64,000 nucleotides of DNA. Origin: Methanohalophilus sp. (GTDB taxonomy: Archaea > Halobacteriota > Methanosarcinia > Methanosarcinales > Methanosarcinaceae). A program made the translations under genes and the position numbers. The number at the start of each line of letters is the position of its first letter. Within the stretch, counting starts at the first letter, position 1. Where the stretch lies: positions 1-64,000 of the forward strand of contig NZ_JASGLW010000003.1 of NCBI RefSeq assembly GCF_030156785.1. The letters run 5' to 3'. Below are positions 35,331-45,530 of this stretch, piece by piece. The notes below the pieces were generated by a model, which worked only from the letters and a program-made list of their open reading frames with translations, was not told the origin of the DNA and did not search any database.

Positions 35331-36947
35331 ATGTTTTGTTACCAGTGTGAAGAAGCTGCTAAAGGTACCGGTTGTACAACTGGTGGTGTTTGTGGGAAGT
35401 CTGCGGAAGTTGCAGATTTGCAGGACAAGCTGATCTATGCCCTCAAGGGTGTTGCATTTTACAATGCAAAAGCGAGGGAAGAAGGATTTAATAATCCCAA
35501 GGCAGATCAACTGCTACTTGAAGCCTTGTTTTCTACGATTACTAACGTCAACTTTGATTCCGCTTACTTCGAGGCAAAAATTGATGAAATACTTACATTA
35601 AGGGACAGCCTGAAAGAAAAACTCTCAGGCAACATTGCCGTAGCAGATGTTCCCACAGAAGCGACCGTCTCAAGAGAATCCTTGATTTCCGGCAACAATT
35701 TTGGAGTACTCAGGATTGAGGATGAGGATATCCGCTCACTCAAAGAATTGCTTACCTATGGCATCAAAGGCATTGCAGCCTACGCACACCATGCTTATGT
35801 CCTCGGTTTTCAGAATGAAGACATTTTCAAATTCATTGAGAAAGGACTAATTGCAACTACAAGAAATGATATAGGTGTACCAGAACTTGTTGATATGGCC
35901 CTTGAATGTGGTTCCGTAGCAGCAACTACAATGGCCCTTCTTGATGAGGCGAACACTACTACTTACGGAAGTCCAGAACCAACTTCCATTGATATCGGGG
36001 TTGGGACTAATCCTGGTATTCTCATTAGTGGACATGATCTCAAGGATCTCAAACAACTTCTCGAGCAGACCGAAGGTACCGGTGTGGATGTTTACACACA
36101 TGGTGAGATGCTTCCGGCTCATGCATACCCCGAACTCAAAAAGTACAAGCATCTGGTGGGCAACTATGGAGGCTCATGGTGGACACAAAAAGATGAATTT
36201 GAGAAATTCAATGGTCCCATCTTAATGACAACTAATTGTTTGGTCCCACCAAAAGCTTCCTACAAGAATAGGCTATACACAACTTCAATGGTAGGTTTTG
36301 AAGGTGTAAAACACATCGAAGAGAAAGCTGATGGTACCAAAGACTTCTCTGCCATCATCGAGCAAGCAAAGCAGTGCAGTGCACCAGATGAACTTGAAAA
36401 CGGTGCAATCATGGGTGGATTCGCCCACAATGCAGTATTGTCTGTTGCGGACAAGATCATCGAAGCTGTAAAAGCAGGTCAGATTTCCCGCTTTATTGTT
36501 ATGGCAGGATGTGATGGCAGGCATGCATCAAGGGAATATTACACCAACTTTGCAAAGAGTCTCCCAGATGATGCGGTAATCCTGACAGCTGGCTGTGCCA
36601 AGTACCGCTACAACAAACTGGATCTTGGTGATATCGGCGGTATCCCGCGTGTACTGGATGCAGGGCAGTGTAATGATTCATATTCACTTGTGGTCGTTGC
36701 CCTGAAACTTGCAGAAGCTTTCGGATTGGATGATATCAACGAACTTCCAATTTCATATAACATTGCATGGTATGAACAGAAGGCAGTTACTGTGCTTCTT
36801 GCACTGCTTAGCCTTGGGGTTAAGAACATCGTGCTCGGTCCAGAACTGCCGGCATTTGTTTCACCAAATGTTCTCAAGGTTCTTGTTGAGAATTTCAACA
36901 TCAGCAAGAATACCACAGTCGAAGCAGATCTTGAAAGGTTGCTCTGA
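35331..36947 (+). CDS. hcp: Hydroxylamine reductase (hybrid-cluster protein)
   Basis: A 538-residue Fe-S enzyme that reduces hydroxylamine, and is credited with NO reductase activity in bacteria. The N-terminal [20 protein letters not shown] (Cys3, 6, 15, 21) binds the cubane cluster; later Cys, His and Glu residues, as in [39 protein letters not shown] and [12 protein letters not shown], bind the hybrid cluster. A GGAGG ribosome binding site lies just upstream. It is divergent from an HxlR regulator, suggesting stress-inducible expression. Confidence 0.97.
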   Translation: MFCYQCEEAAKGTGCTTGGVCGKSAEVADLQDKLIYALKGVAFYNAKAREEGFNNPKADQLLLEALFSTITNVNFDSAYFEAKIDEILTLRDSLKEKLSGNIAVADVPTEATVSRESLISGNNFGVLRIEDEDIRSLKELLTYGIKGIAAYAHHAYVLGFQNEDIFKFIEKGLIATTRNDIGVPELVDMALECGSVAATTMALLDEANTTTYGSPEPTSIDIGVGTNPGILISGHDLKDLKQLLEQTEGTGVDVYTHGEMLPAHAYPELKKYKHLVGNYGGSWWTQKDEFEKFNGPILMTTNCLVPPKASYKNRLYTTSMVGFEGVKHIEEKADGTKDFSAIIEQAKQCSAPDELENGAIMGGFAHNAVLSVADKIIEAVKAGQISRFIVMAGCDGRHASREYYTNFAKSLPDDAVILTAGCAKYRYNKLDLGDIGGIPRVLDAGQCNDSYSLVVVALKLAEAFGLDDINELPISYNIAWYEQKAVTVLLALLSLGVKNIVLGPELPAFVSPNVLKVLVENFNISKNTTVEADLERLL

Positions 36948-37055
36948 GCAACCTTTTAAAAAATTATGATCCAAGTTTATGATCCAAGTATTTCTAGCAA
37001 TGATTTAAAAGTAAGTAGCTAGATTGGATAAAATTTTACTATTGCAGGTTTAAAC

Positions 37056-37397
37056 ATGATTAAAGTGACAGAAATTAAAAGTGCAGAAATAAAACCCAAC
37101 CCTCATGGTGTAGATGTAAGGAATCTTTATGATTTGGAACACGGGCAGATAGTCCATATAAGTCTCAATCCGGATCAGGAGCTTTTAAAACATGTGACTC
37201 CGGTGGATGCCGCTGTATATATACTTGAGGGTGAAGCAGTGGTCAAGGTAGGGGATGAAGAAAAAACAGTAGGACAGGATAGTCTTGTTGAGTTTCCAAA
37301 GGGGATTCCACATTCTGTGAGGAATTCCAGTAAAACAACTTTGCGTTTTTTAGTTATAAAAATGCCTCGTCAATCCAAGCCCACAAAATTCCTTTAA
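37056..37397 (+). CDS. Cupin-domain protein
   Basis: A 113-residue single-domain beta-barrel protein. VDAAVYILEGEAVVKVGDEE and VEFPKGIPHSVRNSSKTTLRFLVI match cupin motifs 1 and 2, with His and Glu metal ligands partly kept. Such small cupins may be metal-binding enzymes or sensors; the substrate is unknown. It follows hcp by about 110 bp in the same direction, with its own A/T-rich upstream region. Confidence 0.85.
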   Translation: MIKVTEIKSAEIKPNPHGVDVRNLYDLEHGQIVHISLNPDQELLKHVTPVDAAVYILEGEAVVKVGDEEKTVGQDSLVEFPKGIPHSVRNSSKTTLRFLVIKMPRQSKPTKFL

Positions 37398-37490
37398 CCT
37401 TTATTTTTCAGGATTTTTTTGAATTTTTTAATTACCCTTACATCTTTTTATATAGGTTGTGCCATAACCCTATACAAGCGCTTGGTAGGG

Positions 37491-38096
37491 ATGTTTCAAG
37501 AGGTGAATATTTTGGATCACGAGCAGATATTTTCAGACACCTGGAAGGTGTTTAAAAGAGATTTTGTAACTTATATCATCGCAACTTTGGTAACAACAAT
37601 AGGTTCTACCCTTATTATTACTGCTGCACCCCTGTTTTATGGACTATACTATATGGTTCTGAAAGGCATCAGAGGAGAGGAAATAGAAATTAAGGACGTT
37701 TTTGAAGGTTTCAATCATTTCGTTAAAAGCTGGGTATTCTTTATTGTAGCCGCGATTCTTTTAATGATCGGATTTATGCTTCTTGTAGTTCCTGGAATTG
37801 TAATTGGTATTTTATTGATCTATGCTCTTCCTCTTCTGGTCATAAAGGAATATGGTGGCATTGATGCAATTAAGGAAAGTATCGAAATAGCTAGGGACAA
37901 TTTTGTAGATACTCTTATTCTTGCAATTGTATTATGGGTTATCAGTGCCATTGGTGGCTATGTTGTAGTGGGTTTTCTCATAACTATTCCTATAGTAGCC
38001 ATTGCAGAAACAATTGCAACAATGCGTCTTATTGAATCTTGCCCAGATGAATATACTGAAGTTGCAGAAGATTCTGAAATAGAAGAATTTGTATAA
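37491..38096 (+). CDS. Multi-pass membrane protein
   Basis: About 200 residues with five or six membrane helices (TYIIATLVTTIGSTLIITA; WVFFIVAAILLMIGFMLLVV; TLILAIVLWVISAIGGYVV). The N-terminal amphipathic IFSDTWKVFKRDF and the FEGFNHFVKSW loop recall archaeal DUF4013-like or glycerophosphodiesterase-type membrane domains. The first ATG (37491) is used; a TTG at 37512 with GAGGTG six nt upstream is a good alternative. Acidic C-terminal tail. Function unknown. Confidence 0.7.
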   Translation: MFQEVNILDHEQIFSDTWKVFKRDFVTYIIATLVTTIGSTLIITAAPLFYGLYYMVLKGIRGEEIEIKDVFEGFNHFVKSWVFFIVAAILLMIGFMLLVVPGIVIGILLIYALPLLVIKEYGGIDAIKESIEIARDNFVDTLILAIVLWVISAIGGYVVVGFLITIPIVAIAETIATMRLIESCPDEYTEVAEDSEIEEFV

Positions 38097-38490
38097 TCGA
38101 AAGTCTCACTAACCAGCAGAAGTATATTCCTAGGATGACGGAGCAGAAAAGGAACACGCCATCTGACCATCTTTTTATTTTTGGCTTTAGTAATTGGCCA
38201 TAGTCGTATGTTATAAAGGCTTAGATTAATGTATGAATTGTCATAGATGTAAGAAGTCCAAGTTACAAAATAACGGCAGAATTGGTGGCCGAGATGGAAT
38301 GCATACATATATTGGAAAAAAATCCTGCTGGGTATGAAGTGATTGGTGAAGCCAGACCAATTACCATGTAGTAGACTTATAACGCTATGGGAAACGAGGA
38401 CAGTACCTTATTTTTTAATTTATTTCTTTTTAGATGCAATAATAATTGCCATGGTTATATTTATATTGAGTAATTACCATCAGTAATAAT
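38097..38490. other. Intergenic region, no clear gene
   Basis: Short plus-strand frames around 38230-38360 (for example MNCHRCKKSKLQNNG and, in another frame, LEKNPAGYEVIGEARPITM before two TAG codons) suggest decayed coding DNA, but no product can be named. The promoter of the HTH-CBS gene probably lies at 38450-38480. Confidence 0.4.
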
Positions 38491-39048
38491 ATGCATCTTC
38501 CGACTCCCAAAGATCTCAAACAGAGACGTATAGAGTTGGGATTGACACAGAATGAACTCGCAATGCGTGCAGGTGTCAGTCAACCTTTAATTGCCAGAAT
38601 TGAATCTGGAGATGTTGATCCAAGGCTTTCCACCCTCCGGAAAATATTTGATGCATTTGAAATATCGGAAAAAGAGCAGGTTAAAGCCTGCGACATAATG
38701 CATTCTCTTGTAACATTTGTTTCTTCGTCTGACTCATTGGATCATGCTGTGGAAATCATGCAGGAATATGGCTATTCACAATTGCCGGTTATTGATGATG
38801 GAGTACCGATGGGGAGCATTTCGGAAGACATGTTGGTTCGTGCGATGGCTGAAAACAAGCCATCTCGGCTTTCCCAGATGAAAGTTATCGATCTTATGGG
38901 TGAATCTTTTCCAGTTATCTCACCTACAACAGATATTTGGCTTGTATCTCAGGTTCTGGAACGATACCCTGCCGTTCTTGTTGTTGAAAAAGGCCAAACA
39001 ATTGGGTTTATCACAAAACACGATATTATAAAATTGCTTCATGGATAA
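38491..39048 (+). CDS. HTH-CBS transcriptional regulator
   Basis: A 185-residue protein with an Xre-type helix-turn-helix (residues 6-60: LKQRRIELGLTQNELAMRAGVSQPLIARIESG) and two CBS domains (residues 70-185; YGYSQLPVIDDGVPMGSISE and PAVLVVEKGQTIGFITKHDI). CBS pairs sense adenine nucleotides or SAM, so this is probably a ligand-controlled regulator common in euryarchaea. It is upstream of an aminotransferase/riboflavin gene run, with 78 bp between; its target is unknown. Confidence 0.92.
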   Translation: MHLPTPKDLKQRRIELGLTQNELAMRAGVSQPLIARIESGDVDPRLSTLRKIFDAFEISEKEQVKACDIMHSLVTFVSSSDSLDHAVEIMQEYGYSQLPVIDDGVPMGSISEDMLVRAMAENKPSRLSQMKVIDLMGESFPVISPTTDIWLVSQVLERYPAVLVVEKGQTIGFITKHDIIKLLHG

Positions 39049-39126
39049 ATCTCGTTTTTTAAGTAGAGTTATATAGCAAGTTGTTCATTACATAAAATTT
39101 GGATTACAAAGATATGAGGTATTTCT

Positions 39127-40275
39127 ATGGATCTTGAAGATAAATTATTAATGATGCCTGGACCTGTTAATGTTGTCCCGCGAATTTTAAGGGCAATGTC
39201 AAAACCTATGATTAATCATAGGGGCGATGCTTTTTCAGAATTGTATGATGATTGCCGCAAGATTCTTGCAGATGTCTTCCAGACCAGGAATGATATTTTC
39301 GTGATAAGCGGTTCAGGAACCGCTGCAATGGAAGCAGCAGTGGGTTGTGTCGCTGGTCCTTCCGATCGTATTATTTCCCTTGAAAATGGAAAATTCGGTG
39401 AGCGTCTCAAGGACCTTGCCGGAATCTATGGTGATGTTGTACCTCTTGAATATGAATGGGGTCACTCATTCGACCTTGATGAATTGGAGAAAGCCCTTCA
39501 GGAAGGAGCAAAAGCCGTAACAATGGTTCATAATGAAACTTCTGCAGGTATCCTTAATCCTGCAAAGGAAGTCGGAGAGCTTGCTAAGAAATATGGTGCT
39601 CTTTTCATTATGGATGGTGTTACTTCCATTGGTGGCGATAATGTCCCTGTGGACGAATGGGGTGTTGATATTGCGATTGTTGGTTCCCAGAAATGCATTG
39701 CAGCACCACCCGGGTTATCGATGATATCAGTAAGTGAACGCGCTTTTGAAGCCATGGATAAGGACAACCTTCCGTATTATCTTGATCTCAAAGCATATCG
39801 CAAGAGTGCTAATAAGGATAAAACCCAGACGCCTTACACACCTGCCATTCCGCTTTTCTACGGACTTCAGGAAGCTCTCCACATCGTTGCTGAAGAAGGA
39901 ATGGAAGCTCGCATTAAACGCCATGCAACCGCTGCCGCAGCAGTCAGGGCTGCAATGGATGCAATGGGTATCGAGATGTTTCCGCAGCTTAATGAATACA
40001 GCCGTTATTCAAACACGGTTTCTGCCATGAAAGCACCCGAGGGTCTTGATGGTAATAAGATCAAAAAAGCCATGCTGGAGAGTGGTATTATCATTGCAGG
40101 TGGGCAAGCACATCTTAGTGGTAAAATATTCAGGATTGGAAGCATGGGCAATGTGTCATATGGTGACATTATGAGAACTATACAGCAGCTTGCATTAATC
40201 TTTAAGAAAGAAGGGATTATAAGTTCCATTGGTCCTGCAATTGAAGCTGCCGCAGATGTTATCGACAATGCATGA
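39127..40275 (+). CDS. Class V aminotransferase (alanine-glyoxylate/aspartate type)
   Basis: A 382-residue PLP enzyme. MMPGPVNVVPRILRAMSKP, ISGSGTAAMEAAV, MDGVTSIGGDNV and GSQKCIAAPPG (Schiff-base Lys) are conserved. The methanogen relative MJ0959 has broad specificity, with aspartate and phosphohydroxypyruvate, and a similar role is likely. Its stop lies 6 bp before ribC, so it is probably co-transcribed with the riboflavin genes. Confidence 0.9.
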   Translation: MDLEDKLLMMPGPVNVVPRILRAMSKPMINHRGDAFSELYDDCRKILADVFQTRNDIFVISGSGTAAMEAAVGCVAGPSDRIISLENGKFGERLKDLAGIYGDVVPLEYEWGHSFDLDELEKALQEGAKAVTMVHNETSAGILNPAKEVGELAKKYGALFIMDGVTSIGGDNVPVDEWGVDIAIVGSQKCIAAPPGLSMISVSERAFEAMDKDNLPYYLDLKAYRKSANKDKTQTPYTPAIPLFYGLQEALHIVAEEGMEARIKRHATAAAAVRAAMDAMGIEMFPQLNEYSRYSNTVSAMKAPEGLDGNKIKKAMLESGIIIAGGQAHLSGKIFRIGSMGNVSYGDIMRTIQQLALIFKKEGIISSIGPAIEAAADVIDNA

Positions 40276-40746
<471 letters not shown>

Positions 40747-40807
40747 AATACCAAAAAAGTAAACACAATTAATTGACAAACTAATATGCGCTCAGGAGTG
40801 TTATTAA

Positions 40808-41212
40808 ATGACTATGAAGCTGGGATTTGTTGTAGCGGAATTTAACAGGGATTTGACTTACCAGATGGAACTCCTCGGAAAAGAGCATGCAACGTTCCTT
40901 GGTGCTGAAGTTGTGGACACAATTCTTGTACCGGGTGTTTATGACATGCCACTTGCAATCAAAAAACTCTGCAGTAGGGATGACATCGATGCAGTTGTGA
41001 CCATTGGTGCTGTTATTGAAGGAGCAACCGGCCACGACGAAATTGTAGTTCAGCATGCAGCACGTAAGATCACGGATCTTTCCCTTGAATTCAATAAACC
41101 TGTAACTCTTGGCATTACTGGACCCGGCATGACCCGTATGGAAGCACACCAGCGTGTGGATTATGCAAAAAGGGCTGTTGAAGCTGCAGTTAAACTTCTT
41201 AACCGCCTTTAA
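40808..41212 (+). CDS. ribH: 6,7-dimethyl-8-ribityllumazine synthase
   Basis: Condenses 5-amino-6-ribitylaminouracil with dihydroxybutanone phosphate. [45 protein letters not shown] and [16 protein letters not shown] cover the substrate pocket, including the catalytic His region. 134 residues. A GGAGTG-like ribosome binding site precedes the ATG. It lies between ribC and the TAG-containing aminotransferase gene, both in the same direction. Confidence 0.95.
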   Translation: MTMKLGFVVAEFNRDLTYQMELLGKEHATFLGAEVVDTILVPGVYDMPLAIKKLCSRDDIDAVVTIGAVIEGATGHDEIVVQHAARKITDLSLEFNKPVTLGITGPGMTRMEAHQRVDYAKRAVEAAVKLLNRL

Positions 41213-41224
41213 TTGAGGATTCTT

Positions 41225-42367
41225 ATGCCTTCTTCACGCTTAAAACGTGTGGGTGAGTCACCTACTATTCGTATTGCAAATATTGCAAATCAAATGAAAA
41301 GCGATGGGATTGACGTTATAAGCTTCAGCCTTGGTGAACCCGATTTTGATACACCTAAGCATATATCGGATGCTGCCATTGAAGCACTTTAGAATGGAGC
41401 TACTCATTATGCACCGTCTCCTGGCATTCCAAAGCTAAGAGAAGCTATTGCCAATAAACTGAGATCTGAAAACGGTCTTGATGCAATGGCTTCCGATATA
41501 CTTGTCACTCCCGGAGCAAAACAGGCAATTTTTGAAATACTGATGTCAGTACTGGATGACAATGATGAGGCTATTATTTTTGATCCTGCATGGGTTTCTT
41601 ATGATCCATGTATCAGATTTGCAGGTGCCAACTCGGTCTGGGTTCCTACAAACCCTGATAACGGATTTATGCCTGTGGATGTTGCTGACTACATTACGGA
41701 CAAAACACGCATTATTGTGGTAAACAGCCCGTGTAACCCCACAGGAGGAGTTTTTGGTAAGGAAGAACTCAAAAACATTGCCGATCTGGCAATTGACCAC
41801 GATCTTCTCGTACTTTCGGATGAAATCTATGAAAAAATTGTTTACGAACGTGAGCACCTCAGTATCGGTGCAATGGATGGTATGCAAGAGCGCACTATCA
41901 CTGTAAATGGTTTCTCCAAGGCCTATGCAATGACTGGCTGGAGGCTTGGTTATGTTCATGCAAATTCGGAACTGCTTCAGGGATTCAAGAAAATTCACTC
42001 CCATTCCGTAAGCAGTGCCACGACTTTCGCTCAATATGGAGGAGTTGCTGCACTGGAAGGATCACAGGAAGCAGTAACAGCAATGGTAGAAGAATTCCGG
42101 AAAAGACGCGATATCCTGATTGACGGATTGAATGCAATAGGGATCAAATGCAACAAACCTGAGGGTGCTTTTTACGCATTTGCAGACGTCAGTGAATATG
42201 GTGACGGAGATAGTGTTGCAGAAAAGCTGCTTTCAGAGGCCCATGTTGCTTTAACACCGGGGTCTGCATTTGGTGCAAGCGGCAAGAATTTTGTAAGAAT
42301 TTCTTATGCAACTTCACAGGAAAGAATAAGGGAAGCCCTGAAAAGGATTGAAGAATGTCTTCTTTAA
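41225..42367 (+). CDS. Class I/II aminotransferase (aspartate aminotransferase-like) with an in-frame TAG
   Basis: A 380-codon frame from ATG 41225 (MPSSRLKRVGESPTIRIANI) to TAA. FSLGEPDFDTP and THYAPSPGIPKLREAIA near the start, VNSPCNPTGG, SDEIYEKIVY, NGFSKAYAMTGWRLGY (PLP Lys) and FVRISYA near the end make a complete PLP aminotransferase. Codon 56 (41390-41392) is TAG, between AAIEAL and NGATHYAP, a surface-helix position that is variable and often polar in relatives. Everything on both sides is intact and in one frame, so UAG is probably translated (pyrrolysine). It starts 12 bp after ribH. Confidence 0.85.
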
Positions 42368-42792
42368 TCCCTTTTTCCATTTCTTTTTAGAATTTCTTTT
42401 ATTATGCTTCCGCTGCTGCAAAATTCGCAGGATTCTGATTTTTTGATTCTTACAATTTCAGGTTTGAATCCCCTTTTTGCAAGTTCCTCTTTTAATTTAT
42501 CAGAATCAAAAACCTGATCATGGCCAAGAGCTATTACATCAGGCTGGATTTTTTTGAGAGGCTCAAAAATATCGTTTTCGCTTCCCAGAATAGCGTGATC
42601 TACAATCTTTAATGCTGCAATCATCTTAGCCCTTTGTTTTTCTGGAACAATTGGTCTGGGTTTGTGCTCGATTTTTGAATCCCTTGCAACGATTACGTAT
42701 AATTCATCCCCCAGCTTCTTTGCTTCCTCAAGAAAAAAGAGATGTCCGGGATGAAGCAGATCAAATGTACCGGTTGCAAGTACTCTCTTCAA
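42364..42792 (-). CDS. ribL: FAD synthase (archaeal RibL)
   Basis: A CTP/ATP-dependent nucleotidyltransferase converting FMN to FAD. ATGTFDLLHPGHLFFLEEAKKLGD is the HxGH cytidylyltransferase signature and CEFCSSGSIIKEIL near the C-terminus holds conserved Cys residues and the ISSS-like motif variant. 142 residues. The start is a TTG with AGGTGA just upstream. It overlaps the convergent aminotransferase stop by 4 bp. With ribC and ribH it completes a flavin cluster. Confidence 0.93.
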   Translation of the reverse strand: MKRVLATGTFDLLHPGHLFFLEEAKKLGDELYVIVARDSKIEHKPRPIVPEKQRAKMIAALKIVDHAILGSENDIFEPLKKIQPDVIALGHDQVFDSDKLKEELAKRGFKPEIVRIKKSESCEFCSSGSIIKEILKRNGKRD

Positions 42793-42852
42793 AATATCAC
42801 CTGTTTGGATTCCATAAGCAACAAACTATTTAGGATTTTTGAACTTACTCAA

Positions 42853-43635
42853 TTAACCTTCAAGGACAGCATCCCGAACATTATAGTAACATGCTTTGAG
42901 TGTATCAAGGCTAGCAGAAATATTCATAATGTCAAAATTAAAGATTTCTGCAAAATCCTCAACCTGTGTGTAGAACTCCTTCTCATAGTTAAGCCCGGTT
43001 TCAACTCTGGCAACGTGTTTGTATCCCACCGTTTCAAAAACAAAACGGGATGTCTCAATGTCATCCCGATCACTTCCAAAACCGGATGAAACAAGCATGT
43101 CCCTCCAGTTAGCTGCCCACATCGGTGTCAGAAAAAACGTTCCTTCTCCATTGAAACTTTTCAGGGTTTTGAGGTAGGCATCCCTTCCCCCAAGGACGGC
43201 TCCAATGCAGTCATCAATAATTTCTCCATTGGGTTCTTTCAGGATAGCAACTTTGCACGGATGGTCTTCAAAATCCTTTTCTACGTTCCTCAGGATATTA
43301 CCGCATAGCCCGTAGAAAAGGAGAATGCCATCGGAATAAGGAGTAAATTTGTTTATGTTTGCATAAACCTCATCTTTTAGCTTTGCAGGTATTGCATGCA
43401 ATGCAAATTCAAGTATCTGGACAACTACATTGAATCCGTCTTTGTCGAGATCATCATTGAGTGCTTCCAATCTGTTAAGATGATGCTGAACCCCTGAAGC
43501 TTCCAGCTTTTGCCGGATTCCTTCAGACTCACCATTTTCAATAACTATAATGTCAGTAATGCGAGGATCTTCTTCCAAAAGATATACAACTTCATCTTCA
43601 AACATCCTGCAGCAAATAAGTGTTAATACAGACAA
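42853..43635 (-). CDS. DUF1638 family protein
   Basis: A 260-residue protein found mainly in methanogens, often near methyltransferase and corrinoid-protein genes. It carries several conserved Cys (LICCRMFEDE; FYGLCGN; DDCIGAVLGG), suggesting metal or corrinoid-related chemistry. No reaction is established. Here no methyltransferase gene is adjacent; it sits between ribL and a sodium:solute symporter. It is monocistronic as far as can be seen. Confidence 0.82.
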   Translation of the reverse strand: MSVLTLICCRMFEDEVVYLLEEDPRITDIIVIENGESEGIRQKLEASGVQHHLNRLEALNDDLDKDGFNVVVQILEFALHAIPAKLKDEVYANINKFTPYSDGILLFYGLCGNILRNVEKDFEDHPCKVAILKEPNGEIIDDCIGAVLGGRDAYLKTLKSFNGEGTFFLTPMWAANWRDMLVSSGFGSDRDDIETSRFVFETVGYKHVARVETGLNYEKEFYTQVEDFAEIFNFDIMNISASLDTLKACYYNVRDAVLEG

Positions 43636-43703
43636 TCCTTCTCCTCCGTTTACCTTAACCTGAGTTTACAGTTTGCCTGTATTTAACACTGACGTGTTTG
43701 GAG

Positions 43704-45296
43704 TTATTTGCATCCTTTATAGCAGAAATCAATGTGTTCTTGTGGGGTAGGTTTTGTTGCCAGACTCACCACAACTGCTGCTATTGCTGCAATAGGTGTT
43801 GCAACAAGGATTGGATCTACCAGTGTCCACGTTCCTGTAAGGATTGTATCTACTCCAAAAAGAGCCTGTGAGATCCCAAGGGGTACAGCTTCTTTTGCGT
43901 GGACAAATGTCAGCCAAAAAAGACTGCTGAATGTACCTACGATAAGGCTTGCAATTGCACCCTCTTTAGTCATTCTTTTCCAGAACAATGCTCCTGCATA
44001 CATCGGGAGGAATGCTGCTGCACAAAGCCCGAAGAAAATTGCAGTTCCTCTGGCGACGATGCTTATCGGAAGGGTGTAAGCCAGAATGACACTGATAATA
44101 ATTGTAACGGAAATTCCCATTCTTGTAACGGTTACAGTCTGTCGAGATTTTCCTTTCATAAGGAATTCCTTAAAGAAATCGTGACCAATTGCAGTTCCCA
44201 TTGTATGGTATTGTGAGCTCATGGTTGACATTGCTGCTGCAAGAAGTGTTATCATGAAGATGACCACAAACAGATCAGGCATTGCACTGTTAATGTATTT
44301 GGGCATGATTGAATCCATATTCCCGCCGGCTGCAACTAGCGAAATAACTCCCTCCGTCTCAAAAAAATAAACATTTGAAAGTGCGCCTACAATGTAAGCT
44401 ACTCCTGCCATCATAAGAATAAAAGGTCCTCCAACAAAAACAGCCCTGTTGAGGGACTTCTTGCTGTCTACTGTCATGAAACGAACTGCAAGTTGTGGCT
44501 GGGCCAGTACTCCAATTCCAACACCAAGAATGATTGTTGATACCATAGTCCACCATATTGGTGTGCCGAACGCTGGCATGGAAGTCCAGCCGGTATGACC
44601 GCCTGCTTTCAAACTTTCAGGGACAAGATATGCCATGTTAGTAAGTGCCTGATGGGCTTCCACGACACCTCCCAGTTTGGCATAGGTCAATACAAGAAGT
44701 ATTGCCATACCTACAATCATAAGTCCGCCTTGAAGGGCATCAGTGTACATTACTGCAAGTAAACCACCGGTAATTACATAGGCTGCGACCATTACTGTAA
44801 GAATCAAAACTGCTACATCATAATCAATTCCCAGAGCAGTTTCCACAAACCTTGCTCCGCCGATGAGGACTATTCCTGCATAGAGGGGCATAAACAAACC
44901 AATCAGGGCACCGGAAAATCCCTGTATGAAACGTGACTGGAATCTTTTTCCCAGAAGTTCCGGGAAGGTTATTGCATTAAGGTTCACTCCCATACGACGA
45001 GTACGCGATCCGAAAATTGCAAAGGCAATGAAAATTCCGACTACGATGTTCATGAATACTAGCCACAGGGTTCCAAGGCCAAGGGTTGCACTCACTCCTC
45101 CAAAACCAACAATAGCTGCGGTACTGATAAAAGCCGCACCGTAAGAAAGTGCAAGGATAACAGGATGGACTTTTCTTCCTGCCACCATATAGTCGTCAAC
45201 TTCTCGGGTACGTTTGTATGCAAGCCAGCCACACCAGAAAACAAGAAGAAGGTATATCAGTATTACGATTCCAAAGAGTGCTGTGCTTACAGCCAT
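43704..45296 (-). CDS. Sodium:solute symporter
   Basis: A 530-residue membrane protein of the SSS family with about thirteen helices. RTREVDDYMVAGRKVHPVILALSYGAAFISTAAIVGF is the typical N-terminus (TM1-TM2) and GVLAQPQLAVRFMTVDSKK is the conserved central loop. Substrates in the family include proline, pantothenate and organic acids; none can be assigned. Its ATG overlaps the stop of a 37-residue membrane protein gene (TAATG), so the two are translated together. A GTAACA-rich region lies upstream. Confidence 0.93.
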   Translation of the reverse strand: MAVSTALFGIVILIYLLLVFWCGWLAYKRTREVDDYMVAGRKVHPVILALSYGAAFISTAAIVGFGGVSATLGLGTLWLVFMNIVVGIFIAFAIFGSRTRRMGVNLNAITFPELLGKRFQSRFIQGFSGALIGLFMPLYAGIVLIGGARFVETALGIDYDVAVLILTVMVAAYVITGGLLAVMYTDALQGGLMIVGMAILLVLTYAKLGGVVEAHQALTNMAYLVPESLKAGGHTGWTSMPAFGTPIWWTMVSTIILGVGIGVLAQPQLAVRFMTVDSKKSLNRAVFVGGPFILMMAGVAYIVGALSNVYFFETEGVISLVAAGGNMDSIMPKYINSAMPDLFVVIFMITLLAAAMSTMSSQYHTMGTAIGHDFFKEFLMKGKSRQTVTVTRMGISVTIIISVILAYTLPISIVARGTAIFFGLCAAAFLPMYAGALFWKRMTKEGAIASLIVGTFSSLFWLTFVHAKEAVPLGISQALFGVDTILTGTWTLVDPILVATPIAAIAAVVVSLATKPTPQEHIDFCYKGCK

Positions 45297-45409
45297 TATT
45301 CTTCCTCCTCTTCATTCCATTTTAAAAGACCATACACTGCACATCCAACTGCACTTACGATGCAAAGGATGTATGCACTCCAGATATAAGGATCATCAAT
45401 ACCAAGCAT
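45296..45409 (-). CDS. Small accessory membrane protein of the symporter
   Basis: A 37-residue protein: MLGIDDPYIWSAYILCIVSA leads into one membrane helix and it ends with WNEEEEE. Small one-helix partners encoded directly before SSS symporters are a recognised arrangement. The stop overlaps the symporter start by one base. It was found by reading the upstream gap, being too short for routine ORF calling. Confidence 0.85.
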   Translation of the reverse strand: MLGIDDPYIWSAYILCIVSAVGCAVYGLLKWNEEEEE

Positions 45410-45431
45410 TTAAGCTACCTCTGATTACCGA

Positions 45432-45530
45432 CATGTGTTAACATGTAACATATTACATGTGTTAGGTTATATGTAACATATTTGAAACTTTCTATGTAAC
45501 AATGCCGAACGATGGTGAAAAACGAGTAAC
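45432..45530. promoter_or_regulatory. GTAACA repeat cluster, putative symporter operator
   Basis: CATGTAA-CATA-TTACATG (45442-45459) is a perfect 7-bp palindrome. GTAACA recurs near 45445, 45473, 45495 and 45525, and ACATGTGTTA occurs twice (45431, 45456). Such clustering 25-120 bp upstream of the symporter pair suggests cooperative binding of a dimeric regulator. Confidence 0.5.
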
